A stretch of 64,000 nucleotides of DNA from CAZNPW01 sp964575185 (lineage in GTDB: Bacteria; Pseudomonadota; Alphaproteobacteria; Rhodobacterales; Rhodobacteraceae), in NCBI GenBank assembly GCA_964575185.1, contig CAZNPW010000007.1, positions 15,638-79,637 of the forward strand, given 5' to 3'. Shown here one piece after another: positions 27,843 to 35,985 of the stretch (the first letter of the stretch is position 1; every line of letters starts with the position of its first letter). A model generated the notes under the pieces. That model did no database searches. It worked only from the letters and a program-made list of their open reading frames with translations, and had not been told where the DNA came from. The position numbers and the translations under genes are program-made.

Positions 27843-29975
27843 ATGCGACATCGCCGCGGAACGATCCGTGCCCTGGGCCTTGGCGTCTCGCTGGTCGCGG
27901 TCGTGGCCTTGGCGGTGCAGGCCGAGACCGTGACGCTGAACTTCGGGGGTGCCCCGGGGCTGATCGACATGCCGTCGGGCGAGGCCGCGCCGGACGGGCA
28001 GGTGTCGGTCACCTACTCCACATTTGCCGGGATCGGCCGCACGACGCTGGCCTTCCAGATCGCGCCCTGGCTGTCGGGCGGGTTCCGCTACACCGGCACG
28101 CGGCGGTGGGACGACGTGATCCCGTCGGACTTTCCGACCTACTACGACCGCAGCTTCGACCTGCGCTTCCGCGTGCTTTCGGAAGGCGACTGGCGCCCGG
28201 CGGTGACGGTGGGCCTGAACGACTTCATCGGCACGGGGCTCCAGTCGGGCGAGTTCGTCGCGGCGACCAAGGGTTTCGCCGAGGGCCGGGTGCGGGTGAC
28301 GGCGGGCCTCGGCTGGGGGCGGCTCGGCAGCTACGGGGCGATCGGGGCGCCCTTCGGCTCCGACCGGCCGAGCCAGCTCGACGGCGACACCGGCGGCGAC
28401 TTCAGCGTCAGCCAGTGGTTCCGCGGCGACATGGCCCCCTTCGCCGGGGTCGAATGGCAGGTCAGCGACCGCCTGGGCCTGAAGGTCGAGTATTCCTCGG
28501 ACGACTACACCCGCGAGGCGCAGGAGCGGCTGATCTTCGACCGCCGGTCGCCGCTGAACTTCGGGGCCGAGTATCAGCTGACCGACCAGATCCGTCTGGG
28601 CGCCTATTACATGTATGGCAGCGAGATCGGCTTTTCCGCGCAGGTCGCGCTGCGGCCCGACGTGCGGCCGACGGGCGGCATCATCGACACCGCGCCGAAC
28701 CCGGTGCGGGTGCGCCCCGCCCGCGCGGCCGACCCCGAGGCCTGGGATCCCGGATGGACCGCCCAGCCCGGCGTCGGCGACACGCTGCGCACCAACCTGG
28801 AAACCCGGCTCGACCCCGACGGAATCCGCGTCGAGGCGCTGGGCTTCACCGGCGCGCGGGCGCAGCTGCGCGTGTCGTCGGACCGTTCCGACAGCGAGGC
28901 GCAGGTGATCGGCCGGGCGGCCCGCGCGCTGAGCCAGGTCATGCCCGCGAGCGTCGAGACCTTCGAGATCGTGCCGATGGTCCGCGGCATCCCGGCCTCG
29001 GCCATCGTGATCCGCCGCACGGACGTGGAGGCGCTGGAGTTCGCGCCCGACAACGGCACGGCCATCGGCGACCGCGCCACCGTCACCGCCGCCGCCCCCC
29101 TGCCGCCCGGCGCGGTCTGGGCCGACCCGGCCGCGCCCTTCCGCTGGGCCGTCACGCCCTATGTCCGCACCAGCCTCTTCGACCCCGACGCCCCGGTCCG
29201 CGCCGACCTCGGCCTGCGCGGGGCGGCGAGCTACGCCATCGCGCCGAACCTCGTGCTGTCGGGATCGGTGACCGGCAAGCTGGTCGGCAACCTCGACCAG
29301 TCCGACCGCGAATCGAACTCGGTCCTGCCGCGGGTCCGGTCGGATGCGGTGGAATACGACCGCGCCCAGGGCCTGCTGCTCGAGCGGCTCACGGTCGCCT
29401 GGTACAGCCGCCCGGGCGAGAACCTCTATGGCCGGGTGACCGCGGGCTATCTGGAACGGATGTACGGCGGGGTGTCGGGCGAGCTTCTGTGGAAGCGCCC
29501 CGAAAGCCCGCTCGCGCTGGGGGTCGAGGTCAACTATGCCCGCCAGCGCGACTTCGACCAGCGCTTCGGCTTCCGCGACTACGACATCGTGACGGGCTAC
29601 GTCTCGGCCTACTACAGCTTCGGCGACGGCTATCTCGCGCAGGTGGACGTGGGCCGCTACCTGGCGGGCGACGTGGGGGCCACGCTGTCGCTCGACCGCG
29701 AGTTCGGCAACGGCTGGCGGGTCGGGGCCTTCGCCACCAAGACCGACGTGTCGGCCGAAGAGTTCGGCGAGGGGTCGTTCGACAAGGGCATCCGCATGGT
29801 CATTCCGCTGAACTGGGTGACCGGCCGCCCGACGCCCTCGACGGTCGCGACGACGATCCGCCCGGTCACCCGCGACGGCGGCGCGCGGCTGGAGGTCGAA
29901 GGGCGGCTTTACGACACCGTCCGCGGGGCGCACGATCCGGCGCTCGACCAGCAGTGGGGGCGGTTCTGGCGATGA
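27843..29975 (+). CDS. YjbH-like outer-membrane exopolysaccharide protein
   Basis: 710-residue exported protein with a signal peptide (basic MRHRRG, hydrophobic core, cleavage near VQAET). Many alternating polar/apolar strands end with an aromatic C terminus (WGRFWR), consistent with a beta-barrel. YjbH signatures are GAPGLIDMPSGEAAPDGQ near the start and FDQRFGFRDYDIVTGYVS late. The start is ATG 27843 with a GGGGGG Shine-Dalgarno; an upstream ATG at 27762 would overlap the CapD-like gene and hide the signal peptide. It overlaps the YjbF gene by 4 bp. Confidence 0.88.
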   Translation: MRHRRGTIRALGLGVSLVAVVALAVQAETVTLNFGGAPGLIDMPSGEAAPDGQVSVTYSTFAGIGRTTLAFQIAPWLSGGFRYTGTRRWDDVIPSDFPTYYDRSFDLRFRVLSEGDWRPAVTVGLNDFIGTGLQSGEFVAATKGFAEGRVRVTAGLGWGRLGSYGAIGAPFGSDRPSQLDGDTGGDFSVSQWFRGDMAPFAGVEWQVSDRLGLKVEYSSDDYTREAQERLIFDRRSPLNFGAEYQLTDQIRLGAYYMYGSEIGFSAQVALRPDVRPTGGIIDTAPNPVRVRPARAADPEAWDPGWTAQPGVGDTLRTNLETRLDPDGIRVEALGFTGARAQLRVSSDRSDSEAQVIGRAARALSQVMPASVETFEIVPMVRGIPASAIVIRRTDVEALEFAPDNGTAIGDRATVTAAAPLPPGAVWADPAAPFRWAVTPYVRTSLFDPDAPVRADLGLRGAASYAIAPNLVLSGSVTGKLVGNLDQSDRESNSVLPRVRSDAVEYDRAQGLLLERLTVAWYSRPGENLYGRVTAGYLERMYGGVSGELLWKRPESPLALGVEVNYARQRDFDQRFGFRDYDIVTGYVSAYYSFGDGYLAQVDVGRYLAGDVGATLSLDREFGNGWRVGAFATKTDVSAEEFGEGSFDKGIRMVIPLNWVTGRPTPSTVATTIRPVTRDGGARLEVEGRLYDTVRGAHDPALDQQWGRFWR

Positions 29976-30628
29976 TCCTGCGCGTCCTTTCCCTGGCCGC
30001 GCTCGCGGTGCTGGCCGCCTGCGGGTCCGACCCCGGCGCGACCGCGGGGTTCGGCCTGCTGCGCGACGGCGCGGCGCGGCTGGCGGGGGGCGCGGCACCG
30101 CCCGCGCCGCAGCTCTCGCGGGCCGAGATCCGCGCGGTCGGCGCGCCCTTGCAGAAGCTGGTGATCGAGGAGACGGGCCTGACCGGCTACCTGGGCGTGC
30201 AGGGCGTGCGCGGCGATGTCGTGACCTGGGCCACGACATCGCGCGAGAACGTCGCGCTGAAGGGCGGGATGCTGATCCAGACCCGCGGCCTGGGGGCCGA
30301 CCTGATGTCGGCCGACGTGCCGGACATCGGGCAGCTCCTGACCGGGACGGTGGTGGAGCGGCGCTACTTCCACCTGGATGGCACCAACGCGACGGTCGAG
30401 ACCGCGGTGACCTGCACCCCCCGGGTGATCGGCGCGGAAACGGTCGAGATCGTCGGCCTCGCCTATACCGCGGCGCGAATCGACGAGGCCTGCACGGGCA
30501 CGGGGCCGGAGGGAAATCTGGCCTTTACCAACAGCTTCTGGGTCGATTCGGGCGGCGGCCTGCGGCAGTCGCGGCAGTGGGCGGGGCCGGTTCTGGGCAT
30601 GCTGGAACTGTCCGATCTGCGCGAGTAG
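29972..30628 (+). CDS. YjbF/GfcB-like lipoprotein
   Basis: 218-residue lipoprotein with lipobox LAAC (VLAACGSDP). The YjbF/GfcB body is recognisable from QLSRAEIRAVGAPLQKLVIE onward, with GYLGVQGVRGDVVTW and a C-terminal RQSRQWAGPVLG. In E. coli this family is encoded in the yjbEFGH and gfc operons for exopolysaccharide secretion. Here yjbH precedes yjbF with an ATGA overlap. No yjbG/GfcC homologue is seen. Confidence 0.87.
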   Translation: MILRVLSLAALAVLAACGSDPGATAGFGLLRDGAARLAGGAAPPAPQLSRAEIRAVGAPLQKLVIEETGLTGYLGVQGVRGDVVTWATTSRENVALKGGMLIQTRGLGADLMSADVPDIGQLLTGTVVERRYFHLDGTNATVETAVTCTPRVIGAETVEIVGLAYTAARIDEACTGTGPEGNLAFTNSFWVDSGGGLRQSRQWAGPVLGMLELSDLRE

Positions 30629-30739
30629 CGCGACAGTGGCGGATGTGCCGCAGTCGGGGATACCGGACAAAAAATGGCTTTGCCGGGAACAACGTTGATG
30701 CTACGACGGTTCAGGTTTGCATAGACGGAGTATGACCAA

Positions 30740-30964
30740 ATGAAAAAAATCGCAGGTTTCGTGGTTCTGGCGACGCTGCTGGCTTCGGCGGCGAATGCCG
30801 GCGGCCCGGTCGTCGTCGTCGACGAAGGTGAGCCCGTCGTGGTCGCCGCCCCCGCCACCAGCGTCAGCCCCGCGCTGATCGTCGGCGGTCTGGCTGCCGC
30901 TGCCGTGCTCGCCGCCGTCCTGGGCGACGACGACAACGCGGCCGCCACCACGACGGCGCAGTGA
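30740..30964 (+). CDS. small secreted protein, YjbE-like in context
   Basis: 74-residue protein with a signal peptide (MKKIAGFVVLATLLASAANA). A Val-rich acidic segment, an Ala/Val hydrophobic stretch (LIVGGLAAAAVLAAVLG) and an Asp/Thr/Ala tail follow. YjbE of E. coli is also a tiny secreted, Ala/Thr-rich protein encoded beside yjbF, so a matching role is possible but based only on context and composition. It has its own Shine-Dalgarno (GACGGAG) and is followed by a terminator. Confidence 0.8.
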   Translation: MKKIAGFVVLATLLASAANAGGPVVVVDEGEPVVVAAPATSVSPALIVGGLAAAAVLAAVLGDDDNAAATTTAQ

Positions 30965-30978
30965 TCCGTTAGCCACGT

Positions 30979-31881
30979 ATGGCAGGATTGCGAAAGGGTC
31001 CGCCTTGGCGGGCCCTTCTCGTTTTTCGCCCCTTCCGCCGGGCGTGGGCGTTCCTGTGGTCGCTGTGGGCAAGGACCGATCGGGCGGAGCTCGGCCTCAT
31101 CGCCGCGGGGGTGGCGTTCTTCGCCTTCCTCGCGATCTTCCCCGCGCTGGCGGCGGTGGTGGCGATCTGGGGGCTTTACGCCGACCCTGCGGCGGTGCGG
31201 GCCCAGCTTCAGCCGCTGCAGGAGTTCCTGCCGGCCGAGGCCTTCGCGGTCATCACGGCGCAGGTCGACACGCTCGTCAGTGCCGGGCGCGGCACGTTCA
31301 CCTGGTCGCTGCTGGTGTCGACGGGGCTGGCCATCTGGTCGGCACGCGCCGGGGTCGCGGCGCTGATCCGTGGCCTGAACGCGATCCACGGCCTGCCCAA
31401 CAAGGCCGGGCACTGGCACCAGTTGCAGGCGCTGCTGCTGACGCTGCTGCTGATCGCGCTGGTGCTCGGGGCGATGTTCATGGCCATCGTCGGTCCGATC
31501 GCGCTGGCCTTGCTGCCGCTGGGCGAGGGCGAGGCGGCGGTGCTCGACGCGGTGAACATCCTGGTCGCCACGGCGCTGGTGACGATCGCCATCGGTCTTA
31601 TCTACCGCTTCGGCCCGAATGCCGCGGCGCGGCCGAAGCTCTTCACCCGCGGCCTGTTCGTGGCGCTGCTGCTGTGGGGGACCGCGTCGCGGGCCTTCGT
31701 GCTCTACATCACCAACTTCGCCGCCTACAACCAGATCTACGGCTCGATCGGGGCGGTGGCGGCGCTCTTGGGCTGGTTCTACCTGTCGGCCTATGCGGTG
31801 CTGCTGGGGGCCGCCGTCGACGCGGAACGGCGCGAGCCGCTGGTCATGCGGAAATCCCCGCCGCAAGCGACGTCCCGCTGA
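30979..31881 (+). CDS. YihY/BrkB-family membrane protein
   Basis: 300-residue inner-membrane protein with about six helices. Family landmarks are LGLIAAGVAFFAFLAIFPALAA-type residues near 40-60 (only partly quoted), IWSARAGVAALIRGLNAIHG, and the C-terminal IYGSIGAVAALLGWFYLSAY. Function is unknown; the old link to ribonuclease BN is not supported. ATG 30979 places a terminator hairpin inside codons 6-16, so a later start is possible, though none is obvious. Its 3' end overlaps the subtilase-like gene on the other strand by 38 bp. Confidence 0.88.
   Translation: MAGLRKGPPWRALLVFRPFRRAWAFLWSLWARTDRAELGLIAAGVAFFAFLAIFPALAAVVAIWGLYADPAAVRAQLQPLQEFLPAEAFAVITAQVDTLVSAGRGTFTWSLLVSTGLAIWSARAGVAALIRGLNAIHGLPNKAGHWHQLQALLLTLLLIALVLGAMFMAIVGPIALALLPLGEGEAAVLDAVNILVATALVTIAIGLIYRFGPNAAARPKLFTRGLFVALLLWGTASRAFVLYITNFAAYNQIYGSIGAVAALLGWFYLSAYAVLLGAAVDAERREPLVMRKSPPQATSR
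30994..31026 (+). terminator. intrinsic terminator of the small secreted-protein gene
   Basis: Long stem AAGGGTCCGCC / GGCGGGCCCTT with a tiny loop, then CTCGTTTTT. It lies 30 bp after the stop codon but inside the first codons of yihY as annotated, so reading through it would be needed for co-transcription. Confidence 0.75.
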
Positions 31882-33430
31882 GCCGCAGGCGGCGCGTGCC
31901 GCCCCCCGCAAGCGCCACCCAGCCGCAGCCCGGCCAGCCGTCATCGACCAGCGCCGGCGTGCCGCGCTCCGCGCCGTCGGGGTGCAGCCCGCTGTAGAAG
32001 GCGGGGGCTTCGGCCCCGGTGCCGTTGCGCCCGGTCGCGCGGGCGACGCGCGCGCCGGGGACGGTGGCCAGCACCGACAGCGTGCCGCGCCGGGTGACGA
32101 CGGCCCCGGCGGGGTCGTCCATCAGCGGCGCGCCGTCGGGGCCGGCCTCGCGGCGGGCGGGGTCGATCAGCCAGGATTGCCGCCGCGGCCGGGGGCCGTC
32201 GAACGCGCCGTCGCGGTCGTCGCGCAGGACGGTCGCCTGCAACGTCTGCCCCGTCGCGGCGATGCGCCAGCGGCCGGGCGGTGCCCCCGCCGCGCCGGGC
32301 ATCGTGGCGAGCCGCAGGCGGAAGCTCTCGGTCACCGGGCGCGCGGCGGCGGCGATCGGCCGCCCGTCCCGGCGCAGGATCGCCACCTCGCCGCGCGCCA
32401 CGGTCAGGTCGGCCGTCGCGCCGCCGGGCAGCGTCAGGGTCAGCGCGCGGGGGTCGGCGGGCGCGGTCAGGTCGATGGCGTTGGCCGAAAAATCGTCGGG
32501 CGGGACAAGCCAGTCGATCCGCCCGGCGGGGGCGGTCGCGGTGCAGGCGTCCTGCCGCTGGTTGCCTGCGGGCACCACCAGCGTCGCCTCGCGGCCCGAC
32601 GCCACAAGAAGCGCGCCCGCCGCGCGGGCCGCCGGGTGCGCGCCGTCGAGCGGGCTGCCGGTGAAGGCGTAGGGCAAGAGGATCGTCAGCGGCAGGTGCG
32701 CGAGATGCGCGGTCAGCGCCAGCGCGGCGGCGAGCGCCGCGGGCAAGAGCGCCTGCAGCACCCCGCCGGTCCAGTCGCGCGCGGCGGCGTCGGGCAGTTC
32801 GATCCCCCAGGCCACGCGCCCCGCCCGCGGCAGCGCGGCCGAGCCGACCGCGGTGCCGTGCCAGACCGTGCCGGTCCAGGCGTGGGGCATGGCGGGGCTG
32901 CGCGCGAACAGGCTGTGCGGCCCTCGCGCGGCCAGCCGCGCGATCACTCCCGCCATGTCGCCCGCCGCCGCCTGCGCCGCTGCCTGTGCGATGGCGCCGG
33001 CGTCCAGCAGGTCGCCCGGCCCCGGCCGCCCGTCGGGCGGCAGGAACAGCAGGCCCGCGAAGCTCTGCGCGAAGGCCGGGTGCCAGACCGCGATCCCCTG
33101 GTCGATCAGCACCAGCACCGAGCTCGCCTCCGCCCCGCCCGCCGCGTGCAGCGGTGGCGGCGCGGCGGCCGTCGCCGATCCTTCCGGCCCGAGCCAGGCG
33201 AGCATCCCCTGCCCCAGCGGCCCGGCCAGCGCCGCCGACAGACGCGGGGGGTCGGCCACCGCGGCGGCGGCGAGGTCGACCGGCCCGGGCATCGCCCCGG
33301 TCGCCGGATCGACCAGGAAGACCCGCCGCCGCCCTGCGGCCGCGCCCGCGATCAGGGGCAGGGCGGCGGGCAGCCAGTTCTCGGGCAGCCAGGGGGCCGT
33401 GGTCCGCGCAACGTCGAGCACCGGCGTCAC
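31844..33430 (-). CDS. divergent subtilisin-like (S8) peptidase
   Basis: 528-residue protein I assign to the S8 fold from the ordered catalytic set. Asp110 lies in VLVLIDQGIAV, His191 in GTVWHGTAVGSA, the oxyanion Asn290 in LVVPAGNQRQD and Ser521 in LSGTSLAAG. Residues ~320-510 between Asn and Ser form a beta-rich insert. There is no signal peptide or propeptide. The Ser is only seven residues from the C terminus, so the usual helix after GTSxAA is nearly absent; activity is therefore doubtful. GTG 33430 overlaps the upstream gene's stop (GTGA), so translation is coupled to the haloperoxidase/PAP2 gene. Confidence 0.65.
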   Translation of the reverse strand: MTPVLDVARTTAPWLPENWLPAALPLIAGAAAGRRRVFLVDPATGAMPGPVDLAAAAVADPPRLSAALAGPLGQGMLAWLGPEGSATAAAPPPLHAAGGAEASSVLVLIDQGIAVWHPAFAQSFAGLLFLPPDGRPGPGDLLDAGAIAQAAAQAAAGDMAGVIARLAARGPHSLFARSPAMPHAWTGTVWHGTAVGSAALPRAGRVAWGIELPDAAARDWTGGVLQALLPAALAAALALTAHLAHLPLTILLPYAFTGSPLDGAHPAARAAGALLVASGREATLVVPAGNQRQDACTATAPAGRIDWLVPPDDFSANAIDLTAPADPRALTLTLPGGATADLTVARGEVAILRRDGRPIAAAARPVTESFRLRLATMPGAAGAPPGRWRIAATGQTLQATVLRDDRDGAFDGPRPRRQSWLIDPARREAGPDGAPLMDDPAGAVVTRRGTLSVLATVPGARVARATGRNGTGAEAPAFYSGLHPDGAERGTPALVDDGWPGCGWVALAGGGTRRLRLSGTSLAAGISA

Positions 33431-34479
33431 AGCGGGCGTCCGATGTCGGCGGACAGGCCCGCGCGGAGCCAGGCGAGCACGGCGGCCGGGCTGCGCCCCG
33501 CGATGCCGCCCGCACCCCAGTCCAGCACGCCGTCGGACTGGCCGTAGCCTTCGACCCCCGCGCCCAGCGCGGCGGGCGGGTCTTCGCCCGCGACCAGCGG
33601 CGGGACGGCGGCCGGGACACGCGCGCCGCCGAGCAGCCGGTCGGCGGCATGTCCCGCGATCAGGTCGCCCAGCACCGCCCCGGCATGGTGGTCGACCACG
33701 TAATGCACCCCCGCGAAGGACCGGTTCATCGCGATCCGCACCGCCACGCGCCGGAAGTCGCCGCGCCGGTCGGGGAACAGCAGCCCCAGGATCGCCGCCG
33801 CCGCGAAGGCCTCGGTCCCGTGGCCGCTGGGCAGCGCGCCGTGCGCCGGGGTGGCGATGCAGGGGGCCACATCGGCGGCCAGCACGTCGGGCCGCGGCAT
33901 GCGGATCAGGTCCTTCATCTCGGCGGCCAGGCGGAAGCACAGGGTCTCCACCGCGTCGAGCAGGATCACGACATGCGCATGCCCGGTCAGAAGCTGCGGC
34001 ATGACCTGGCCGAAGAAGGTCAGCAGATCGCCGGTCTGGACCACGATCTCGGCCATCCGGTCCTCGCGATACCAGCGCATCGCGCGCAGCATGTCGACCT
34101 CGGCCTGCCAGAAGGCCAGCGCGGCGCGGTCGACGCCGGTGCTCCACAAGGTCCGCGTATGCCGCCGCAGCGCGGCGCGGTCGGTGCCCGCGGCCGCCAC
34201 CGTCAGCCCGGCCCCCAGCGCGGCAACGATCAGGTGGTCGCGGTGCCGGTCGTTCAGCCGCCGGTGGGCCAGCGCGTCGGGCGGCGCGGCCAGCGCCGCG
34301 GCGGTCACCGGCGGGGGCGGCGCGGTCAGCGCCAGCAGGCCCGACTGCAGCGCCTCGGCCAGGGCGAAGTCGGTCTCGCCGCCGAGCCCCGCGAGCTCGT
34401 CGTCGGAGCGGTTCGACCTGTTGGACCTGTTGGAGCGATTCGACCGGTTGGACCGGTTCGAGCGGTTGGCAATCGGCAC
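33427..34479 (-). CDS. vanadium haloperoxidase/PAP2-like phosphatase with N-terminal NRS repeats
   Basis: 350-residue PAP2-superfamily protein. The metal-oxyanion pocket is complete: K189 and R196-P197 in KDLIRMPRP, the PSGHG motif at 217-221, and R253, H259 and D263 in NRSFAGVHYVVDH. The spacing and GVHY context match vanadium-dependent haloperoxidases better than membrane lipid phosphatases, and no membrane helices are evident. It may be a haloperoxidase or a soluble phosphatase. GTG 34479 follows GGGGAG. Residues 5-25 are seven tandem Asn-Arg-Ser units. The next gene is a coupled subtilase-like protein. Confidence 0.8.
   Translation of the reverse strand: MPIANRSNRSNRSNRSNRSNRSNRSDDELAGLGGETDFALAEALQSGLLALTAPPPPVTAAALAAPPDALAHRRLNDRHRDHLIVAALGAGLTVAAAGTDRAALRRHTRTLWSTGVDRAALAFWQAEVDMLRAMRWYREDRMAEIVVQTGDLLTFFGQVMPQLLTGHAHVVILLDAVETLCFRLAAEMKDLIRMPRPDVLAADVAPCIATPAHGALPSGHGTEAFAAAAILGLLFPDRRGDFRRVAVRIAMNRSFAGVHYVVDHHAGAVLGDLIAGHAADRLLGGARVPAAVPPLVAGEDPPAALGAGVEGYGQSDGVLDWGAGGIAGRSPAAVLAWLRAGLSADIGRPL
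34405..34467 (-). repeat. nine-bp coding tandem repeat (Asn-Arg-Ser x7)
   Basis: Seven in-frame 9-bp units encode Asn-Arg-Ser near the start of the PAP2/haloperoxidase protein. Units differ at synonymous positions (CGC/CGG/AGG and TCC/TCG, and one AAT), so the array is old enough to have drifted or is held at the protein level. Confidence 0.9.
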
Positions 34480-34522
34480 CTGAAATCTCCCCTGCCGGAA
34501 TCCCCGGCCACGGACGTCATGG

Positions 34523-34535
34523 TGACGTTGCGTCA
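34523..34535. promoter_or_regulatory. small palindrome upstream of the haloperoxidase gene
   Basis: TGACG-TTG-CGTCA, a perfect 5-bp inverted repeat in the 64-bp gap before the haloperoxidase/subtilase operon. Its position suits an operator for that operon. The binding protein is unknown. Confidence 0.3.
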
Positions 34536-34543
34536 GCCACCCG

Positions 34544-35278
34544 TCAATCGCGGTGGCGCAGCAGGTAGATGTCCATCGCCCAGCCGACCTGCTGCCGCAG
34601 CCGCCGCTTGACCGCGGCGACGCGCGGCCCGATCTCGGCCAGCGGTCCGGCCATCAGCACCTGCTCGGGCCGGCCGAGGTTCGCACCCCACCAGATGTCG
34701 TAGCGGGCGGGGTCGAGGGTGCCGAAGCTTTCGCGCCCGTCGAGCATCACGGCGACGGTCGCCGCGCCCGGGGGCCAGCCGTGGTCGCGCAGGCGCCGCC
34801 CGGTCGTGATCGTGACGGCACCGGCGAGCGTGTTCACGGGCACCGCATGCGCCGCCGTCAGCGCCTGCAGCGCGGTGATGCCGGGGGTGACTTCGACGGC
34901 CACCCCGGCAAGCCGCGCCGCGATCCTGAGCGTGCTGTCGTAGAGCGCGGGGTCGCCCCAGACCAGCAGCGCCGCCGTCCCGCCCGCGGGCAGATGCCGG
35001 ACCAGCGCCGCCTGCCATGCCCGCGCGATGGCCGCGTGCCAGTCCTCCACCGTCGCACGGTAGTCCTCGGGGTCCGGTTCGCGCCCGGGCACGGGAAAGG
35101 GGGCGATCTTCGCCTCCGGCGCGACCTCGGCCAGCAGCGCCCGCCGCAGGTCGGCGAGGTCGGCCTTCCCGGCCTTTTCCGGCAGCAGGATCACGTCGGC
35201 CGCGCGGATCGCCGCGACCGCGGCGCGGGTCAGGTGCCCGGGGTCGCCCGTGCCGATGCCGATCAGGTGGAGCCTCAT
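34544..35278 (-). CDS. cobF: precorrin-6A synthase (deacetylating)
   Basis: 244-residue SAM-dependent tetrapyrrole methylase of the aerobic cobalamin pathway that methylates C-1 of precorrin-5. The methylase fold appears as HLIGIGTGDPGHLT at the N terminus and VEVTPGITALQALTAAHAVP in the middle. The CobF-specific region DIWWGANLGRPEQVLMAGP is present. It is the last gene of the minus-strand cob run and overlaps cobA by 4 bp. Confidence 0.93.
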   Translation of the reverse strand: MRLHLIGIGTGDPGHLTRAAVAAIRAADVILLPEKAGKADLADLRRALLAEVAPEAKIAPFPVPGREPDPEDYRATVEDWHAAIARAWQAALVRHLPAGGTAALLVWGDPALYDSTLRIAARLAGVAVEVTPGITALQALTAAHAVPVNTLAGAVTITTGRRLRDHGWPPGAATVAVMLDGRESFGTLDPARYDIWWGANLGRPEQVLMAGPLAEIGPRVAAVKRRLRQQVGWAMDIYLLRHRD

Positions 35279-35985
35279 GGCAGCGGGCCGTAGAGGATGA
35301 CGGCGGGGCCGTCGCCGGGGGTGCCGAGGCCTGCGGCGATGCCGACCACCGTGCCGCGCGACAGCCGCTGGGTCGGGTGGCCGACCGCCTCGGCCAGGAG
35401 CGCCGGGGTGTCGGGCGGCAGGCCCGCAGCGACGAGGCGGGCGACCAGCGCGGCGAAGGTGCGCTTGCCCATGTAGACCACGGTGGTGGCCTGGGGGTCG
35501 GCCAGCGCCGCGAGGTTGAGGTCGCCCGGCAGTCCGCCCGAGGTGTCGGCCCCGGTCACGAACTGCACCCGCCGCGCGGTCAGCCGCCGGGTCAGGGGGA
35601 TGCCGGCGGCGGCGGCGGCGGCGCTGGCGGCGGTCACGCCGGGCACGATCTCGAAGGGGATGCCCGCGGCGGTGACGGCCGCGATCTCTTCCTCCAGCCG
35701 CCCGAACAGCCCCGCGTCGCCCGACTTCAACCGCACGACGCGCTGGCCCTGCGCGGCGTAGTCCACCAGCAGCCGCGACACGTCGGCCTGTTTCGGCGAG
35801 GCGCGGCCCGCGCGCTTGCCGACCGCGACCAGGTCCGCCCCCGCCCGCGCGCGGGCCAGGATCGGGCCGGCGGAGAGGTCGTCGAACAGCACCGCGTCGG
35901 CCGCCTGCAGCCGCTCGACCGCGCGCAGGGTCAGCAGGCCCGGGTCGCCGGGGCCGGAGGAGACGAAGTGGACGAAGCCGGTCAT
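35275..35985 (-). CDS. cobA: uroporphyrinogen-III C-methyltransferase
   Basis: 236-residue SUMT that makes precorrin-2 from uroporphyrinogen III. Characteristic stretches are VSSGPGDPGLLTLRA, RLKSGDAGLFGR and FEIVPGVTAASAAAAAAGIP, with YMGKRTF near the C-terminal half. It lacks the oxidase/ferrochelatase part of CysG. It overlaps cobB upstream and cobF downstream by 4 bp each, so the chain is translationally coupled. Confidence 0.95.
   Translation of the reverse strand: MTGFVHFVSSGPGDPGLLTLRAVERLQAADAVLFDDLSAGPILARARAGADLVAVGKRAGRASPKQADVSRLLVDYAAQGQRVVRLKSGDAGLFGRLEEEIAAVTAAGIPFEIVPGVTAASAAAAAAGIPLTRRLTARRVQFVTGADTSGGLPGDLNLAALADPQATTVVYMGKRTFAALVARLVAAGLPPDTPALLAEAVGHPTQRLSRGTVVGIAAGLGTPGDGPAVILYGPLP

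Noticed and set aside
34405..34467. CRISPR-like repeat array
   Set aside because: Units are 9 bp with no spacers and encode Asn-Arg-Ser in frame. The 11-bp and 28-bp arrays also lack spacers.
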